Origin: Spirochaeta sp. UBA2779
GTDB lineage: Bacteria; Spirochaetota; Spirochaetia; DSM-2461
Reading direction: 5' to 3'
Assembly (NCBI GenBank): GCA_002352375.1
Contig: DEIH01000176.1
Location: 1 to 5,866 of the forward strand
DNA length: 5,866 bases
The notes under the pieces are model-generated. The model saw only the letters and a program-made list of their open reading frames with translations. It did not search any database and was not told the origin of the DNA. The position numbers and the translations under genes are program-made. Positions 5,839 to 5,866 of the stretch are shown piece after piece. Every line of letters begins with the position of its first letter. The first letter of the stretch is position 1.

Positions 5839-5866
5839 TCTCGGCTTCAGCGTCTGATCAGAATCG

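Larger units (their letters stand above)
5735..5866. repeat. Imperfect tandem, REP-like intergenic repeat, cut by the window edge
   Basis: Two words recur in the same order: GTGTGCGAGCT at 5735-5745 and 5814-5824 (79 bp apart), and TTCAGCGTCTGAT at 5768-5780 and 5846-5858 (78 bp apart). The DNA between them (22 and 21 bp) differs, so the units share anchors but not whole sequence. The stretch holds two strong hairpins and ends with the palindrome TCTGATCAGA (5853-5862). It has no open frame with coding character and looks richer in GC than the genes around it. The best guess is a dispersed intergenic repeat of this genome. Confidence 0.6.

Noticed and set aside
5735..5866. CRISPR array or integron attC array
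   Set aside because: The shared words are only 11-13 bp with just two copies, and no RYYYAAC/GTTRRRY core sites or cas or integrase genes are seen.

Overview
The window looks like chromosomal DNA of a free-living or marine spirochaete. The strongest clue is the lipoprotein at 2533-4035. Its central domain matches, as I recall it, the Treponema pallidum lipoprotein Tp0751 (pallilysin), a family I know only from spirochaetes. A relaxed lipobox, secreted proteins on both strands and moderate GC fit this, but no rRNA or marker gene confirms it.

Layout. (1) 1-153, minus: 5' end of a secreted or outer-membrane protein gene with a TTG start, running off the left edge. (2) 154-256: short divergent promoter region. 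(3) 257-2544, plus: a probable three-gene operon of folD, a small LapA-type membrane protein, and a secreted repeat protein ending in a SPOR domain. (4) 2533-5016, minus: a probable two-gene operon, read from right to left, of a DHH-family NrnA-like phosphoesterase followed by the Tp0751-like lipoprotein. The lipoprotein gene overlaps the SPOR gene tail to tail by 12 bp. (5) 5017-5075: a second short divergent promoter region. (6) 5076-5681, plus: a MobA/MocA-type nucleotidyltransferase with a TTG start. (7) 5682-5866: non-coding DNA with two strong hairpins and 78-79 bp spaced direct repeats, resembling a REP-like intergenic repeat that continues past the window.

The genes do not form one pathway. 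FolD (one-carbon metabolism), NrnA (nanoRNA/pAp turnover) and the MocA-like enzyme (probably molybdenum cofactor) are housekeeping or cofactor functions. The LapA-like, SPOR and Tp0751-like proteins, with the partial secreted protein, concern the cell envelope. I see no mobile element, CRISPR array, tRNA, rRNA or evident new defence system. The points most worth attention are the enlarged Tp0751-like protein that lacks the HEXXH motif, the right-hand repeat element, the unannotated partial gene at the left edge, and two Shine-Dalgarno-less starts with promoter-like boxes placed as expected for leaderless mRNAs.
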